Positions 31,930 through 42,116 of a stretch of 64,000 nucleotides of DNA are shown one piece after another (position 1 is the stretch's first letter; each line of letters begins with the position of its first letter). The DNA is from Microbacterium sp. NIBRBAC000506063 (GTDB taxonomy: Bacteria > Actinomycetota > Actinomycetes > Actinomycetales > Microbacteriaceae). Location of the stretch: positions 1,674,001-1,738,000 of the forward strand of contig NZ_CP072876.1 of NCBI RefSeq assembly GCF_017968845.1, given 5' to 3'. The position numbers and the translations under genes were made by a program. Under the pieces are notes generated by a model. It saw only the letters and a program-made list of their open reading frames with translations, had not been told where the DNA came from and searched no databases.

Positions 31930-32164
31930 AGGTCCTCACCGCGGGCCGCTGCGCGGCCCGCGGAACGGTCGTTGAGCGAGGCGGCGCAGCCGTCCTCACC
32001 GTGAGACGCCACGCGACTCACGGAACGGTCGTTGAGCGAGGCAGCGAAGCTGCCGAGTCGAAACGCCCAAGCAAGACAACCGAAACAACAACTGAAGATA
32101 GAGCACTCACGAAGGTCGGATGTCGTGTAACGGCATCCGAAACCGCTGAACAAAGGAACACCAA
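31930..32164 (+). repeat. rplE-rpsH spacer: two imperfect 60-bp tandem units with hairpins
   Basis: Each unit starts GTCCTCACCG, then carries a hairpin, then CGGAACGGTCGTTGAGCGAG. Unit 1 has an 11-bp perfect stem (31939-31949 with 31953-31963); unit 2 has GTGAG/CTCAC. The units begin at about 31932 and 31992. The GTTGAGCGAG copies are at 31967-31991 and 32028-32064. rpsN normally occupies this position. The final 100 bases look like a plain leader before rpsH. Confidence 0.75.
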
Positions 32165-32563
32165 ATGACAATGACAGACCCGGTCGCAGACATGCTGACC
32201 CGTCTGCGCAATGCGAACTCGGCGCACCACGACACCGTGACGCTGCCGTCGAGCAAGCTGAAGACGCACATCGCCGAGATCCTCCAGCAGGAGGGTTACA
32301 TCGCCGGCTTCGAGGTCACCGACGCCCGTGTCGGCCAGACCCTCACGCTGACGCTGAAGTACGGCCCGAACCGGGAGCGTTCGATCGCGGGCATCAAGCG
32401 CGTGTCGAAGCCCGGCCTGCGCGTGTACGCACGCTCCACCGAGCTGCCCAGCGTGCTCGGCGGCCTCGGCGTCGCCATCCTGTCCACCTCCTCTGGCCTC
32501 CTCACGGACCGCCAGGCACAGCAGAAGGGCGTGGGCGGAGAAGTTCTCGCCTACGTGTGGTGA
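32165..32563 (+). CDS. rpsH: 30S ribosomal protein S8
   Basis: 132 aa, [20 protein letters not shown]; an alternative ATG two codons in is equally possible. The C-terminus [20 protein letters not shown] is typical. S8 binds central-domain 16S rRNA and represses the spc operon in E. coli. Confidence 0.97.
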   Translation: MTMTDPVADMLTRLRNANSAHHDTVTLPSSKLKTHIAEILQQEGYIAGFEVTDARVGQTLTLTLKYGPNRERSIAGIKRVSKPGLRVYARSTELPSVLGGLGVAILSTSSGLLTDRQAQQKGVGGEVLAYVW

Positions 32564-32569
32564 TCGAGA

Positions 32570-33106
32570 ATGTCGCGTATTGGACGACTTCCCATCGAGA
32601 TCCCTGCCGGCGTGACCATCGCGGTCGACGGCAGCGCGGTCTCGGTGAAGGGACCCAAGGGTGAGCTCACCCTCCAGGTGGCCAGCCCCATCGAGGTCAA
32701 GGTCGAGGAGGGCCAGGTCCTGGTCACTCGCCCGGACGACGAGCGCGAGTCGCGTTCGCTGCACGGACTGACCCGCACCCTCATCAACAACAACATCATC
32801 GGCGTGACCCAGGGCTACTCCAAGGGCCTCGAGGTCGTCGGCACCGGTTACCGTGTGCAGCAGAAGGGCAGCTCGCTCGAGTTCGCCCTCGGCTTCTCGC
32901 ACCCGGTCCTGGTCGACCCGCCCGCGGGGATCACCTTCGCGGTCGAGGGCAACAACAAGGTCACCGTGAGTGGTATCGATAAGCAGGCCGTCGGCGAGGC
33001 GGCTGCGAACATCCGCAAGATCCGCAAGCCCGAGCCGTACAAGGGCAAGGGCGTGCGCTACGCCGGCGAGGTCGTGCGTCGCAAGGCCGGAAAGGCTGGT
33101 AAGTAA
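32570..33106 (+). CDS. rplF: 50S ribosomal protein L6
   Basis: 178 aa, complete: [20 protein letters not shown] at the start and [20 protein letters not shown] near the end. It sits near the factor-binding site. Six bases after rpsH and two before rplR. Confidence 0.97.
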   Translation: MSRIGRLPIEIPAGVTIAVDGSAVSVKGPKGELTLQVASPIEVKVEEGQVLVTRPDDERESRSLHGLTRTLINNNIIGVTQGYSKGLEVVGTGYRVQQKGSSLEFALGFSHPVLVDPPAGITFAVEGNNKVTVSGIDKQAVGEAAANIRKIRKPEPYKGKGVRYAGEVVRRKAGKAGK

Positions 33107-33108
33107 TC

Positions 33109-33471
33109 ATGGCTGTGAAGTCGAAGTCCGACGCCCGCGCGCGTCGCCACGCCCGTCTTCGCAAGAAGATCGTCGGCACGGAGACCCGTCCGCGCCTCGT
33201 CGTCAACCGTTCTGCACGCCACGTGTTCGTGCAGCTCGTCGACGACAGCAAGGGGTTCACCGTCGCATCCGCGTCCACGCTCGAGACCGATCTGCGTGCC
33301 TTCGAGGGTGACAAGACCGCCAAGGCCCGTAAGGTCGGCGAGATCGTCGCCGAGCGCGCGAAGGCCGCCGGCGTGACCGAGGCAGTGTTCGACCGTGGCG
33401 GCAACCGCTACGCCGGTCGTGTCGCGGCCATCGCCGAGGGCGCCCGTGAAGGGGGCTGGCACTGTGAGTGA
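33109..33471 (+). CDS. rplR: 50S ribosomal protein L18
   Basis: 120 aa: [20 protein letters not shown] and [20 protein letters not shown]. It binds 5S rRNA. The last residues (GGWHCE) differ from the usual GGLxL ending, which could mean a small sequence error near the G run at 33451. The frame overlaps the GTG of rpsE by eight bases. Confidence 0.95.
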   Translation: MAVKSKSDARARRHARLRKKIVGTETRPRLVVNRSARHVFVQLVDDSKGFTVASASTLETDLRAFEGDKTAKARKVGEIVAERAKAAGVTEAVFDRGGNRYAGRVAAIAEGAREGGWHCE

Positions 33472-34168
33472 CAACAAGGAGAACGAAGTGACCACCGAGC
33501 AGACTGCTCCCGAGGGTCAGACCGCCGAGGCGGCCGAGCCCGCCCGCGAGCAGCGCGAAGGCCGCCGCGGCGGCCGTGACCGCGGCCAGGGCGGTCGTGA
33601 CCGCAACTCGCGAGACCGCGGGGACAACCAGTTCCTCGAGCGTGTCGTCACGATCAACCGCGTGTCGAAGGTCGTCAAGGGCGGTCGCCGCTTCAGCTTC
33701 ACCGCGCTCGTGGTCGTCGGTGACGGCAACGGCATGGTCGGTGTCGGCTACGGCAAGGCCCGAGAGGTGCCGCTGGCGATCTCGAAGGGTGTCGAGGAGG
33801 CGAAGCGCAACTTCTTCCGCGTGCCCCGCGTCGGCTCCACCATCCCGCACCCCGTGCAGGGTGAGGCCGCCGCAGGCGTCGTGCTGCTTCGTCCGGCCGC
33901 TGCCGGTACCGGTGTCATCGCCGGTGGTCCGGTCCGCGCCGTTCTCGAGTGCGCCGGCATCCACGACGTCCTCTCCAAGTCCCTCGGCTCGTCGAACACG
34001 ATCAACATCGTGCACGCGACCGTCGAGGCGCTGCAGTCGCTGGAGGAGCCTCGCGCCGTCGCGGCCCGCCGCGGCCTGGATTACGACGCCGTCGTCCCGG
34101 AGATCATCATCCGGAACGAGGCCAAGGCCGCTGCCGCCGCTGCGGCCGCGCAGAAGGTAGGTGCCTGA
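33464..34168 (+). CDS. rpsE: 30S ribosomal protein S5 with N-terminal extension
   Basis: 234 aa from GTG 33464 (GTG 33488 is an alternative). About 50 residues of acidic then Arg/Gly-rich sequence ([20 protein letters not shown]) precede the S5 core [20 protein letters not shown]. The C-terminus also has an Ala-rich tail. S5 supports translational accuracy and mRNA unwinding. Confidence 0.95.
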   Translation: MSDNKENEVTTEQTAPEGQTAEAAEPAREQREGRRGGRDRGQGGRDRNSRDRGDNQFLERVVTINRVSKVVKGGRRFSFTALVVVGDGNGMVGVGYGKAREVPLAISKGVEEAKRNFFRVPRVGSTIPHPVQGEAAAGVVLLRPAAAGTGVIAGGPVRAVLECAGIHDVLSKSLGSSNTINIVHATVEALQSLEEPRAVAARRGLDYDAVVPEIIIRNEAKAAAAAAAAQKVGA

Positions 34169-34353
34169 TGGCCGCCCGTCTCAAGGTGACCCAGATCAAG
34201 TCCAAGGTGAGCGAGAAGCAGAACCAGCGCGACACGCTGCGCTCGCTCGGTCTCAAGCGGATCGGCGACTCGGTCGTCCGTCCGGACGACTCGCAGACGC
34301 GCGGGTACGTCAAGACCGTTGCTCACCTCGTGAAGGTTGAGGAGATCGACTAA
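34168..34353 (+). CDS. rpmD: 50S ribosomal protein L30
   Basis: 61 aa: [20 protein letters not shown] and [20 protein letters not shown]. Start and stop overlap rpsE and rplO by one base each (TGATG, TAATG). Confidence 0.96.
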   Translation: MAARLKVTQIKSKVSEKQNQRDTLRSLGLKRIGDSVVRPDDSQTRGYVKTVAHLVKVEEID

Positions 34354-35025
34354 TGGCTGAGAAGGCCGAGAAGGCGACCGAAGAGGTCGCCGAGAAGAAG
34401 GCACCCGCCGCCAAGAAGGCTGCTGCCGAGAAGAAGCCGGCGGCCGAGAAGGCCCCGGCGAAGAAGGCGCCCGCCAAGAAGGCTGCGGACGAGAAGGCCG
34501 ACGCCCCAAGGCTGCCGCCAAGAAGCCCGCTGCCAAGAAGCCGGCTGCCAAGAAGCCCGCCGAGAAGTCGGATGCCCCGGCATCCCGTCCCGGCGTGCTG
34601 AAGGTGCACCACCTGCGTCCGGTCCCGGGTGCCAACACCGCCAAGACCCGTGTGGGTCGCGGTGAGGGCTCCAAGGGCAAGACCGCCGGTCGCGGCACCA
34701 AGGGCACCAAGGCGCGCAACACCGTGCGCGCCGGCTTCGAGGGTGGCCAGATGCCGCTGCACATGCGCACCCCGAAGCTGCGCGGGTTCAAGAACCCGTT
34801 CCGCGTCGAGTACCAGGTCGTGAACCTGGACAAGCTCGCCGAGCTGTACCCGAAGGGTGGTGAGGTCACCGTCAGCGACCTCGTCGCCAAGGGCGCGGTG
34901 CGCAAGAACGAGAAAGTCAAGGTCCTTGGGGCGGCGACATCCAGGTCAAGCTCACCGTGGCCGTCGACAAGGTCTCGGGCTCTGCCGAGCAGAAGATCGT
35001 CGCCGCAGGCGGATCCATCAAGTAA
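34353..35025 (+). CDS. rplO: 50S ribosomal protein L15 with long AKKP-rich N-terminus (two frameshifts)
   Basis: Residues 1 to about 75 are Ala/Lys/Pro/Glu repeats ([18 protein letters not shown]...). The L15 core starts at [20 protein letters not shown] with [17 protein letters not shown]. One C is missing near 34504-34507 and one G near 34926-34929. Repaired length is 224 aa, ending [13 protein letters not shown] at TAA 35023-35025. Ordinary L15 is about 145 aa, so the extension is a lineage feature rather than an error. Confidence 0.93.
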
Positions 35026-35033
35026 CACTGCGC

Positions 35034-35063
35034 AAGAGGGGTCGGAGATTCTCCGGCCCTCTT
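35034..35063 (+). terminator. Hairpin between rplO and secY
   Basis: AAGAGGG-GTCGGAG pairs with CTCCGGCCCTCTT around ATT, about ten bases after the rplO stop. It lacks a T run, so partial attenuation between the ribosomal genes and secY is likely. Confidence 0.5.
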
Positions 35064-35125
35064 GGGTTACGCTGGTCTTTCGGCCGTCTTTTCGCGGATC
35101 GGCATCCCTTTCAGGAGGAACGCAC

Positions 35126-36448
35126 TTGTTTAGCGCCATCGCGCGGATTTTCCGCACGCCTGACCTGCGGCGGAAGATCGGTTTCACTCTGGCGATCATC
35201 GCCATCTACCGGCTCGGCTCGCATGTCCCGGCTCCGTTCATCAACTTCCCGAACGTCCAGGAGTGCCTCGCCTTCAACGCGGGCACCGAAGGCCTGCTGG
35301 GTCTGGTGAACGTCTTCTCCGGTGGCGCCCTGCTGCAGCTGTCGATCTTCGCGCTGGGCGTGATGCCGTACATCACGGCCACGATCATCACCCAGCTGCT
35401 GCGTGTGGTCATCCCGCACTTCGAGACGCTGCACAAGGAGGGCCAGGCCGGCCAGGCCAAGCTCACCCAGTACACGCGCTACCTGACGATCGCGCTGGCG
35501 CTCCTGCAGTCCACGACGCTCGTCACCGTGGCACGCAGCGGGCAGCTGTTCGGTGCGACCGACTTCGCCGCCTGCAACCAGCTTCTGACCAACGACGTGT
35601 GGTGGGCGCAGATGCTCATCATCATGTCGATGACCGCCGGCTGCGGTCTGATCATGTGGTTCGCCGAGCTCGTCACCGAGCGCGGCATCGGCAACGGCAT
35701 GTCGCTGCTGATCTTCGTGTCCATCGCCGCCACCTTCCCCGGCTCGCTCGGCCGCATCTGGGAGGCGCACGGCATCGACATCTTCCTGCTGGTGATGATC
35801 GTCGGACTCATCGTCATGACCCTGGTGGTCTACGTCGAGCAGTCGCAACGACGCATCCCGGTGCAGTACGCCAAGCGCATGGTCGGCCGGCGCACGTACG
35901 GCGGCACGAACACCTACATCCCGATCAAGGTGAACATGGCGGGCGTGATCCCGATCATCTTCGCGTCGTCGCTGCTGTACCTGCCGATGCTCATCGCGCA
36001 GTTCAACACCCCCGCCGACGGCTCGGCCCCGGCGCCGTGGGTCACCTGGATCCAGCAGTACTTCACCACCGGCGACCACCCGCTCTACATGGCGGTCTAC
36101 TTCTTCCTGATCATCGGCTTCACCTTCTTCTACGTCGCGATCACCTTCAACCCGGTCGAGGTCGCCGACAACATGAAGAAGTACGGCGGGTTCATCCCCG
36201 GCATCCGCGCCGGCCGCCCGACAGCCGAGTACCTCGACTACGTGCTGACCCGCATCACGACGCCGGGCTCGATCTACATCGGTCTGATCGCGCTCATCCC
36301 GCTGGTCGCACTGGCGACGGTCCAGGCCAACCAGGACTTCCCGTTCGGCGGCGCCTCGATCCTCATCATCGTCGGCGTCGGACTCGAGACCGTCAAGCAG
36401 ATCGACGCGCAGCTTCAGCAGCGCCACTACGAAGGGCTTCTCCGATGA
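35126..36448 (+). CDS. secY: Protein translocase subunit SecY
   Basis: 440 aa, ten-helix channel of the Sec translocon. TTG 35126 is the start, behind a strong [27 protein letters not shown] matches the family's N-terminus. Hallmarks include [23 protein letters not shown], [13 protein letters not shown] and the C-terminal [20 protein letters not shown]. Overlaps adk by four bases (ATGA). Confidence 0.97.
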   Translation: MFSAIARIFRTPDLRRKIGFTLAIIAIYRLGSHVPAPFINFPNVQECLAFNAGTEGLLGLVNVFSGGALLQLSIFALGVMPYITATIITQLLRVVIPHFETLHKEGQAGQAKLTQYTRYLTIALALLQSTTLVTVARSGQLFGATDFAACNQLLTNDVWWAQMLIIMSMTAGCGLIMWFAELVTERGIGNGMSLLIFVSIAATFPGSLGRIWEAHGIDIFLLVMIVGLIVMTLVVYVEQSQRRIPVQYAKRMVGRRTYGGTNTYIPIKVNMAGVIPIIFASSLLYLPMLIAQFNTPADGSAPAPWVTWIQQYFTTGDHPLYMAVYFFLIIGFTFFYVAITFNPVEVADNMKKYGGFIPGIRAGRPTAEYLDYVLTRITTPGSIYIGLIALIPLVALATVQANQDFPFGGASILIIVGVGLETVKQIDAQLQQRHYEGLLR

Positions 36449-37044
36449 CGAACTCCTCCGCACGCCTCCTGATCGTCGGCCCGCAGGGCTCCGGCAAGGG
36501 CACGCAGGGAGTCCGCGTCGCCTCGGCGCTCCGGATCCCGGTCGTCTCGACGGGCGACATCTTCCGCGCCAACATCAAGGAAGGAACGGAGCTCGGTCAG
36601 AAGGTCACCGCGATCCTCGATGCCGGCGACCTCGTCCCCGACGAACTGACGAGCGAGATCGTGCGCGATCGGCTGTCGCAGGACGACGCGCAGGGCGGAT
36701 TCCTCCTGGACGGCTACCCGCGCAACACCGCGCAGGTCGCCCACCTCGACGAGTACCTGAGCGGACGCGGTGTGGCCCTCGACGCGGTCCTCCTGCTGGA
36801 CGTCCCGCGTCCCGAGAGCATCGCACGCCTGCGTCAGCGGGCTCTCGAGCAGGGGCGTTCCGACGACACCGAAGAGACGATCGCCCGGCGCCTGGACATC
36901 TACGAGCAGGAGACCGCCCCGATCCTCGAGGTCTACGGGCAGCGCGGCATCGTCGACCACATCGACGGCGTCGGCTCGCTCAACGAGGTCACCGAGCGCA
37001 TCGCCGCGGCGCTCTCGGCGCGCGGCGTCCTCGCCACGGCCTGA
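36445..37044 (+). CDS. adk: Adenylate kinase
   Basis: 199 aa. P-loop [10 protein letters not shown] at residues 12-21, AMP-binding [10 protein letters not shown], and [12 protein letters not shown]. The LID is the short form, lacking the four-Cys zinc site, as in other actinobacterial enzymes. It interconverts ATP + AMP and 2 ADP. Located between secY and map as usual. Confidence 0.96.
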   Translation: MTNSSARLLIVGPQGSGKGTQGVRVASALRIPVVSTGDIFRANIKEGTELGQKVTAILDAGDLVPDELTSEIVRDRLSQDDAQGGFLLDGYPRNTAQVAHLDEYLSGRGVALDAVLLLDVPRPESIARLRQRALEQGRSDDTEETIARRLDIYEQETAPILEVYGQRGIVDHIDGVGSLNEVTERIAAALSARGVLATA

Positions 37045-37051
37045 TCCGCCG

Positions 37052-37899
37052 GTGTTCCGCCGCTCCATCTACAAGACCCCGCGCAGTTGCGGGCGATGGT
37101 CGAACCCGGACTCATCACCGCCGCCGCTCTCGACGCGGTGCGTGCGATGATCGCGCCCGGCGTCACCACCGGGCAGCTCGACGCCGAGGCGAATCGGGTG
37201 ATCCTCGCCCGCGGTGCGGAGTCGAACTTCCAGCTCGTGCGCGGCTACAGCCACACGCTGTGCGTGTCGATCAACGAGCAGGTCGTGCACGGCATCCCCG
37301 GCGATCGTGTGCTGGAGCCCGGCGACATCGTCTCGGTCGACTGCGGGGCCCAGTACAAGGGATGGAACGGCGACAGCGCGATCACGGTCGTGGTCCCGGA
37401 TGCCGCGCGCCCCGATGTCGTGGCGCGGCGCGAGGAGCTCTCCCGCGTCACCGAAGGGTCGCTCTGGGCGGGCATCGCCGCGCTGGCGACCGCCTCGCAC
37501 ATCGGCGACATCGGCGCGGCGATCCAGGACTACATCGAGGCGCAGGGACCTTCTGCCGTGTCAGGCGAGACCTACGGCATCCTGCGGCAGTACGTCGGCC
37601 ACGGCATCGGCCGCAAGATGCACGAGTCGCCGTCGGTGTTCAACTACCGCACGCCCGACCCCGGACCGGAGGTGCGCCCCGGTCTCGTGCTGGCCATCGA
37701 GCCGATGGTGACCGCCGGTACCGAAGAGACCTTCGTCGAGGGCGACGAGTGGACCGTGTCCACCGCGGACGGCACCGATGGCTCACATTGGGAACATAGC
37801 GTCGCCGTGCATGATGGTGGCATCTGGGTGCTGACCGCGCCCGATGGTGGGAAAGCCGGACTCGCGCCCTTCGGCGTCGAGCCTCGACAGATCGGATAA
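37052..37899 (+). CDS. map: Type I methionine aminopeptidase (one apparent frameshift)
   Basis: GTG 37052 starts VFRRSIYKTP. One C is missing near 37076-37079, after which AQLRAMVEPGLITAAALDAV continues. Repaired length 282 aa. Metal ligands are visible: Asp in SVDCGAQYKGWNGDSA (two), His in GHGIGRKMHE, Glu in AIEPMVT and Glu in SHWEHSVAV. The catalytic His lies in VVHGIPGD. It removes initiator Met from nascent proteins. Confidence 0.95.
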
Positions 37900-37901
37900 T
37901 C

Positions 37902-38572
37902 ATGGCCGCAGCCAAGGGCGGAACCAACTGGTTCGCCGTCGTCATCGCGACGATCACCGTCGTCGCCATCGTGGGCGTCGGTGCGCTCGTGGTGTTCCTG
38001 AACAACCGTGCGACCGCGCCGGGCGCTGCCCCGGAAGGCGCCATCATCAACTCCGAGACCGGGGCGATCAGCTTCGGCGACGGCCCCGACACGATCGCCG
38101 TCTATCTCGACTTCATGTGCCCCGCGTGCGGCTCGTTCGAGGCCCAGTACGGCGACCTGCTCGCCGAGGCCGCCGGCGATGACACGATCACGCTGGAGGT
38201 GCACCCGATCGCCATCCAGGATCACCTGTCCCAGGGAACCGAGTTCTCCTCGCGCGCGGCCAGTGCCATGTATTGCGTCGCCAGTGAGGCGCCCGAGGCC
38301 GGCCTGGACTTCCAGCTCCAGATGTTCGCCAACCAGCCGGCTCAGGGGACGACGGGCCTCAGCGACGAGCAGATCATCGCCATCGCCGAGCAGACCGGCG
38401 GCGGCGCGGCTGCCGACTGCATCTCGGACGGCACCTACAAGAAGTTCGTGCGCGACCGCACCCCTGAGACGCCCCGGGTCCGCAGGGGATCGCGACGCCC
38501 ACCGTCGTGATCAACGGCGACCGCATCGAGAACACCGAGATCGCCGCGGAGCTCGCCGCGCTGCTCGGTTGA
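37902..38572 (+). CDS. Membrane-anchored DsbA-family thiol:disulfide oxidoreductase (one frameshift)
   Basis: One N-terminal membrane helix (about residues 10-33) anchors an extracytoplasmic thioredoxin-fold domain. The active-site CxxC is FMCPACGSFE, and the cis-Pro loop is IATPTVVING. One base is missing in the C run near 38474-38477; repaired length 223 aa. It most likely forms or isomerises disulfides in exported proteins, such as the Cys-paired surface repeats encoded upstream (inference). Two bases after map. Confidence 0.88.
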
Positions 38573-38584
38573 CCGACCGTCGAG

Positions 38585-38613
38585 TTGCCGGAACCCCGAG
38601 GCTCCTATAGCAT
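38585..38613 (+). promoter_or_regulatory. Probable infA promoter
   Basis: TTGCCG (38585-38590) and TAGCAT (38608-38613) with a 17-base spacer, within the 147-base gap before infA. It gives a leader of about 100 bases. Confidence 0.45.
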
Positions 38614-38719
38614 AGACCCTTGGTGCGTTGCGCCTGCTTCGGCGTGTCTGTGAGCGGGCCGTCCCCACATCCATCCATTCACCGCAGACCGACCGGTCTG
38701 CATCAGCGACAGCGAGGCT

Positions 38720-38941
38720 ATGGCTAAGAAAGACGGTGTCATCGAGATCGAGGGCACGGTGTCCGAGGCGCTGCCCAACGCGATGTTCCGCGTTGAGCTC
38801 ACCAACGGGCACAAGGTCCTTGCGACGATCTCCGGCAAGATGCGGCAGAACTACATCCGCATCATCCCCGAGGACCGCGTGGTCGTGGAGCTCAGCCCCT
38901 ACGACCTGACCCGCGGCCGCATCGTCTATCGCTACCGCTAG
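38720..38941 (+). CDS. infA: Translation initiation factor IF-1
   Basis: 73 aa, complete: [20 protein letters not shown] and [20 protein letters not shown], a single S1/OB fold. It blocks the A site during initiation. Confidence 0.97.
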   Translation: MAKKDGVIEIEGTVSEALPNAMFRVELTNGHKVLATISGKMRQNYIRIIPEDRVVVELSPYDLTRGRIVYRYR

Positions 38942-39021
38942 ACCGGTCGAGAAGTAACGGCCGTCATCGGTCCCTGAGCAAGGGCACGATGACGGTACGA
39001 AGACAGCGAACAGGAAACATC

Positions 39022-39138
39022 ATGAAGGTCAACCCCAGCGTCAAGCCGATCTGCGATCACTGCAAGGTGATCCGCCGTCACGGCCGCGTCATGGTCATCT
39101 GCAAGAGCAACCCGCGCCACAAGCAGCGGCAGGGTTGA
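39022..39138 (+). CDS. rpmJ: 50S ribosomal protein L36
   Basis: 38 aa from ATG 39022 (CAGGAAAC upstream): [20 protein letters not shown] and [11 protein letters not shown]. This is the zinc-binding (C+) form, with Cys11, Cys14, Cys27 and His33. Confidence 0.96.
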   Translation: MKVNPSVKPICDHCKVIRRHGRVMVICKSNPRHKQRQG

Positions 39139-39186
39139 GCCTTCGGCGGGTCACGCGCCGCGTAGCGGCGCCTGACGCGCGAAGGC
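39139..39186 (+). terminator. Large imperfect palindrome after rpmJ
   Basis: GCCTTCG at 39139-39145 pairs with CGAAGGC at 39180-39186. Inside, GTCA/TGAC and GCGCCGC/GCGGCGC also pair, with symmetrical single mismatches and a GTA loop. Confidence 0.65.
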
Positions 39187-39190
39187 TCAA

Positions 39191-39483
39191 GATTGAGCGA
39201 GCCCGCGCGAAGCGCGAGCGAGTCGAAATCTCGAGAAGCAACACCGAACACAACTCAATATCCGGTCAGAGCACCAGGGCGTTTCGTCTCGCTGCGCTCG
39301 CTCAACGACCGGGGGAAACTCCGGTCGAGATGCAGGCGTTTCGACTCGTCGCTTCGCTCCTCGCTCAACGACCGGGAGATCTCAAACGGCAGGATCAGAA
39401 CCTCGCGAGAGGGGACACCTCGGGGCGGAGGCCCGGGCACCGATCCTGCTCCACACCTCCACCGACTCCCAGGAGAGAACCGC
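39191..39483. repeat. rpmJ-rpsM spacer with three GTTGAGCGAG-family repeats
   Basis: Copies lie at 39191-39229 (forward), 39281-39311 (reverse, GTTTCGTCTCGCTGCGCTCG...) and 39338-39376 (reverse). The last two are direct repeats with a CAACGACCGGG end. From 39377 to 39483 there is only leader sequence, ending CCAGGAGAG before rpsM. No ORF is credible in the 345-base gap. Confidence 0.75.
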
Positions 39484-39858
39484 ATGGCACGTCTTGCCGG
39501 CGTTGACATCCCGCGTGACAAGCGCGTGGTGATCGCACTTACGTACATCTACGGCGTAGGCCGTACCCGCTCGATCGAGATCCTCAAGGCGACGGAGATC
39601 GACGAGAACATCCGCGTCAAGGACCTCAGCGACGACCAGCTCATCGCGCTCCGCGACTACATCGAGGGCAACTACAAGGTGGAGGGCGACCTTCGCCGCG
39701 AGGTGGCCGCCGACATCCGACGCAAGGTCGAGATCGGCTCCTACGAGGGGCTGCGCCACCGTCGCGGCCTTCCGGTCCGCGGTCAGCGCACCAAGACCAA
39801 CGCCCGTACCCGCAAGGGCCCCAAGCGCACCGTCGCCGGCAAGAAGAAGGCCCGCTAA
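39484..39858 (+). CDS. rpsM: 30S ribosomal protein S13
   Basis: 124 aa, complete: [20 protein letters not shown] through [20 protein letters not shown] and the basic [11 protein letters not shown] tail that contacts P-site tRNA. Confidence 0.97.
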   Translation: MARLAGVDIPRDKRVVIALTYIYGVGRTRSIEILKATEIDENIRVKDLSDDQLIALRDYIEGNYKVEGDLRREVAADIRRKVEIGSYEGLRHRRGLPVRGQRTKTNARTRKGPKRTVAGKKKAR

Positions 39859-39887
39859 GAGCGGCCAGGTAAGAGGAGAAGACTTTC

Positions 39888-40285
39888 ATGGCTGCACCCA
39901 AGTCCGCCGCGCGCAAGCCGCGCCGCAAGGAGAAGAAGAACATCGCGCTGGGCCACGCCCACATCAAGTCGACGTTCAACAACACGATCGTTTCCATCAC
40001 CGACCCGTCCGGCGCCGTCATCAGCTGGGCCTCGTCGGGTGGCGTGGGCTTCAAGGGCTCGCGCAAGTCGACGCCCTACGCCGCGGGCATGGCCGCCGAG
40101 GCCGCCGCACGCCAGGCGCAGGAGCACGGCGTCAAGAAGGTGGACGTCTTCGTGAAGGGTCCGGGCTCGGGCCGCGAGACCGCGATCCGTTCGCTCACTG
40201 CCGCCGGCCTCGAGGTCGGTTCCATCCAGGACGTCACGCCGCAGGCGCACAACGGCTGCCGTCCCCCAAGCGCCGCCGCGTCTGA
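39888..40285 (+). CDS. rpsK: 30S ribosomal protein S11 (one apparent frameshift)
   Basis: ATG 39888. The frame reads to PQAHNGCR. One C is missing from the run at 40263-40267, and the repaired end is PPKRRRV at TGA 40283-40285, the expected S11 terminus. Repaired length 132 aa. rpsD, which often follows, is absent; a CCCTTCGGCAGGCTC repeat begins at the base after the stop. Confidence 0.95.
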
Positions 40286-40431
40286 CCCTTCGGCAGGCTC
40301 AGGGGCCGGCACTCGCCGGCTCCCGGGTCGGTCGTCCTGCGGCATCCGCTTCGCGCCCTGTCGCACGAACAAAACTCCACACCTCATCCACCACATGTCA
40401 TATAGCGGGCATGTGACCGAAAGGAACATCA
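40286..40431. repeat. rpsK-rpoA spacer with CCCTTCG...GCTCAGGG repeat and small palindromes
   Basis: CCCTTCGGCAGGCTCAGGGG begins at 40286 (24-base core to 40309; copy 1 of this family). A GCCGGC...GCCGGC stem follows immediately. CACATG (40392-40397) and CATGTG (40410-40415) flank an AT-rich TCATATAGC, perhaps a promoter or operator for rpoA. Confidence 0.55.
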
Positions 40432-41421
40432 GTGCTCATTGCACAGCGTCCCACACTGACCGAGGAAAAGATCGCCGCTGACCGCAGCCGGTTCGTGGTC
40501 GAGCCGCTCGAGCCCGGCTTCGGCTACACGATCGGCAACGCGTTGCGTCGCAGCCTGCTGTCGTCGATCCCCGGTGCTGCCGTCACCAGCATCCGTATCG
40601 ACGGCGTGCTGCACGAGTTCAGCACCATCCCCGGCGTGAAGGAGGATGTCACCGACATCATCCTCAACATCAAGCAGCTCGTCGTCTCCAGCGAGCGCGA
40701 CGAGCCGATCACTGCGTACCTGCGCAAGACGGGCGCCGGCGAGGTCACCGCCGCCGACATCTCGGCTCCCGCCGGTGTCGAGGTACACAACCCCGAGCTC
40801 GTCATCGCGACGCTCAACGACAGCGCGAAGTTCGAGCTGGAGCTGACGATCGAGCGTGGCCGCGGCTACGTCTCGGCGACGCAGAACCGCAGCGAGTACG
40901 CCGAGGCAGGTCAGATCCCGATCGACTCGATCTACTCGCCGGTTCTCAAGGTCAGCTACCGCGTCGACGCGACCCGTGCCGGTGAGCGCACCGACTTCGA
41001 CAAGCTCGTCCTGGACGTCGAGACCAAGCCCTCGATCCTGCCGCGCGACGCCGTGGCATCGGCGGCCTACACGCTGACGGAGCTCTTCGGCCTTGCTCGC
41101 GAACTCAACGTCGAGGCCGAGGGCATCGAGATCGGCCCGGCACCGGTCGAGGCGGTCCTCTCCAACGAGCTGTCGATGCCGATCGAAGACCTCGATCTGT
41201 CGGTCCGCTCGTACAACTGCCTCAAGCGTGAGGGCATCAACTCGGTCGCCGAGCTGGTCGCGCTCTCCGAGACGCAGCTGATGAACATCCGCAACTTCGG
41301 GCAGAAGTCGGTCGACGAGGTGCGCGACAAGCTCGTCTCTCTCGGCCTGTCGCTGAAGGACTCGGTCGCCGGCTTCGACGGCGCCCACTTCTACAGCGGC
41401 TCCGAAGAAGAGTCCTTCTGA
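40432..41421 (+). CDS. rpoA: DNA-directed RNA polymerase subunit alpha
   Basis: 329 aa, GTG start at 40432. The N-terminal dimerisation domain includes [19 protein letters not shown]. The C-terminal helix-hairpin-helix domain is [20 protein letters not shown] and [19 protein letters not shown], which contacts UP elements and activators. Thirty bases before rplQ. Confidence 0.97.
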   Translation: MLIAQRPTLTEEKIAADRSRFVVEPLEPGFGYTIGNALRRSLLSSIPGAAVTSIRIDGVLHEFSTIPGVKEDVTDIILNIKQLVVSSERDEPITAYLRKTGAGEVTAADISAPAGVEVHNPELVIATLNDSAKFELELTIERGRGYVSATQNRSEYAEAGQIPIDSIYSPVLKVSYRVDATRAGERTDFDKLVLDVETKPSILPRDAVASAAYTLTELFGLARELNVEAEGIEIGPAPVEAVLSNELSMPIEDLDLSVRSYNCLKREGINSVAELVALSETQLMNIRNFGQKSVDEVRDKLVSLGLSLKDSVAGFDGAHFYSGSEEESF

Positions 41422-41451
41422 CACACCCGACCTTGACCTGGAGCTAGAAAC

Positions 41452-42000
41452 ATGCCCAAGCCCACGAAGGGCCCCCGCCTCGGAGGCGGCCCCGCCCACG
41501 AGCGTCTGCTGCTTGCCAACCTTGCCGCGGCGCTGTTCACCCACAAGTCGATCAAGACGACCGAGACCAAGGCCAAGCGCCTTCGTCCGCTCGCCGAGCG
41601 ACTGATCACCTTCGCCAAGCGCGGCGACCTGCACGCACGTCGTCGCGTGCTGTCGGTCATCGGTGACAAGGAAGTCGTGCACGTCCTGTTCACCGAGATC
41701 GCCCCGCTGGTCGCCGACCGTGAGGGCGGCTACACGCGCATCACCAAGGTCGGCAACCGCAAGGGCGACAACGCCCCGATGGCCGTGATCGAGCTCGTCC
41801 TCGAGCCCGTCACGAAGAAGCCCTCCGCGAAGAAGGCTGCTGCGGCCAAGGCCGCCGAGAAGCCCGCCGAGGACGCGGTCGCTGAGCCGGTCGAGGACGC
41901 CCCGGTCGACGAGGCGGCGGATGCCGGCGCCGAGTCGCCCGAAGAGGGTGCTGCCGCCGAGGCCGCCGCTGAGGAGGCCGTCGAGGAGAAGGCCGAGTAA
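41452..42000 (+). CDS. rplQ: 50S ribosomal protein L17 with acidic C-terminal extension
   Basis: 182 aa. The L17 core ([20 protein letters not shown] ... [12 protein letters not shown]) occupies about 120 residues. The remaining 60 are Ala/Glu-rich ([20 protein letters not shown]..., ending EEAVEEKAE). Last gene of the ribosomal supercluster. Confidence 0.95.
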   Translation: MPKPTKGPRLGGGPAHERLLLANLAAALFTHKSIKTTETKAKRLRPLAERLITFAKRGDLHARRRVLSVIGDKEVVHVLFTEIAPLVADREGGYTRITKVGNRKGDNAPMAVIELVLEPVTKKPSAKKAAAAKAAEKPAEDAVAEPVEDAPVDEAADAGAESPEEGAAAEAAAEEAVEEKAE

Positions 42001-42015
42001 GGCCCCCGTCGTACG

Positions 42016-42046
42016 AAACCCGCTCGCCCTTCGGGCGGGCGGGTTT
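42016..42046 (+). terminator. Intrinsic terminator after rplQ
   Basis: AAACCCGC-TCGCCC, loop TTCG, then GGGCGGGCGGGTTTT: a GC-rich stem ending in a T run, closing the alpha operon. Confidence 0.85.
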
Positions 42047-42116
42047 TGCCGTTCACGGGTGCGGGCTCCAGAATGTTGCGGGTGACCGCGTCGCCGTGAC
42101 GCACGGGCAGGGGAGG

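Noticed and set aside
39191..39483. CRISPR array between rpmJ and rpsM
   Set aside because: Repeats are palindromic, unevenly spaced and in both orientations, without uniform spacers or cas genes.
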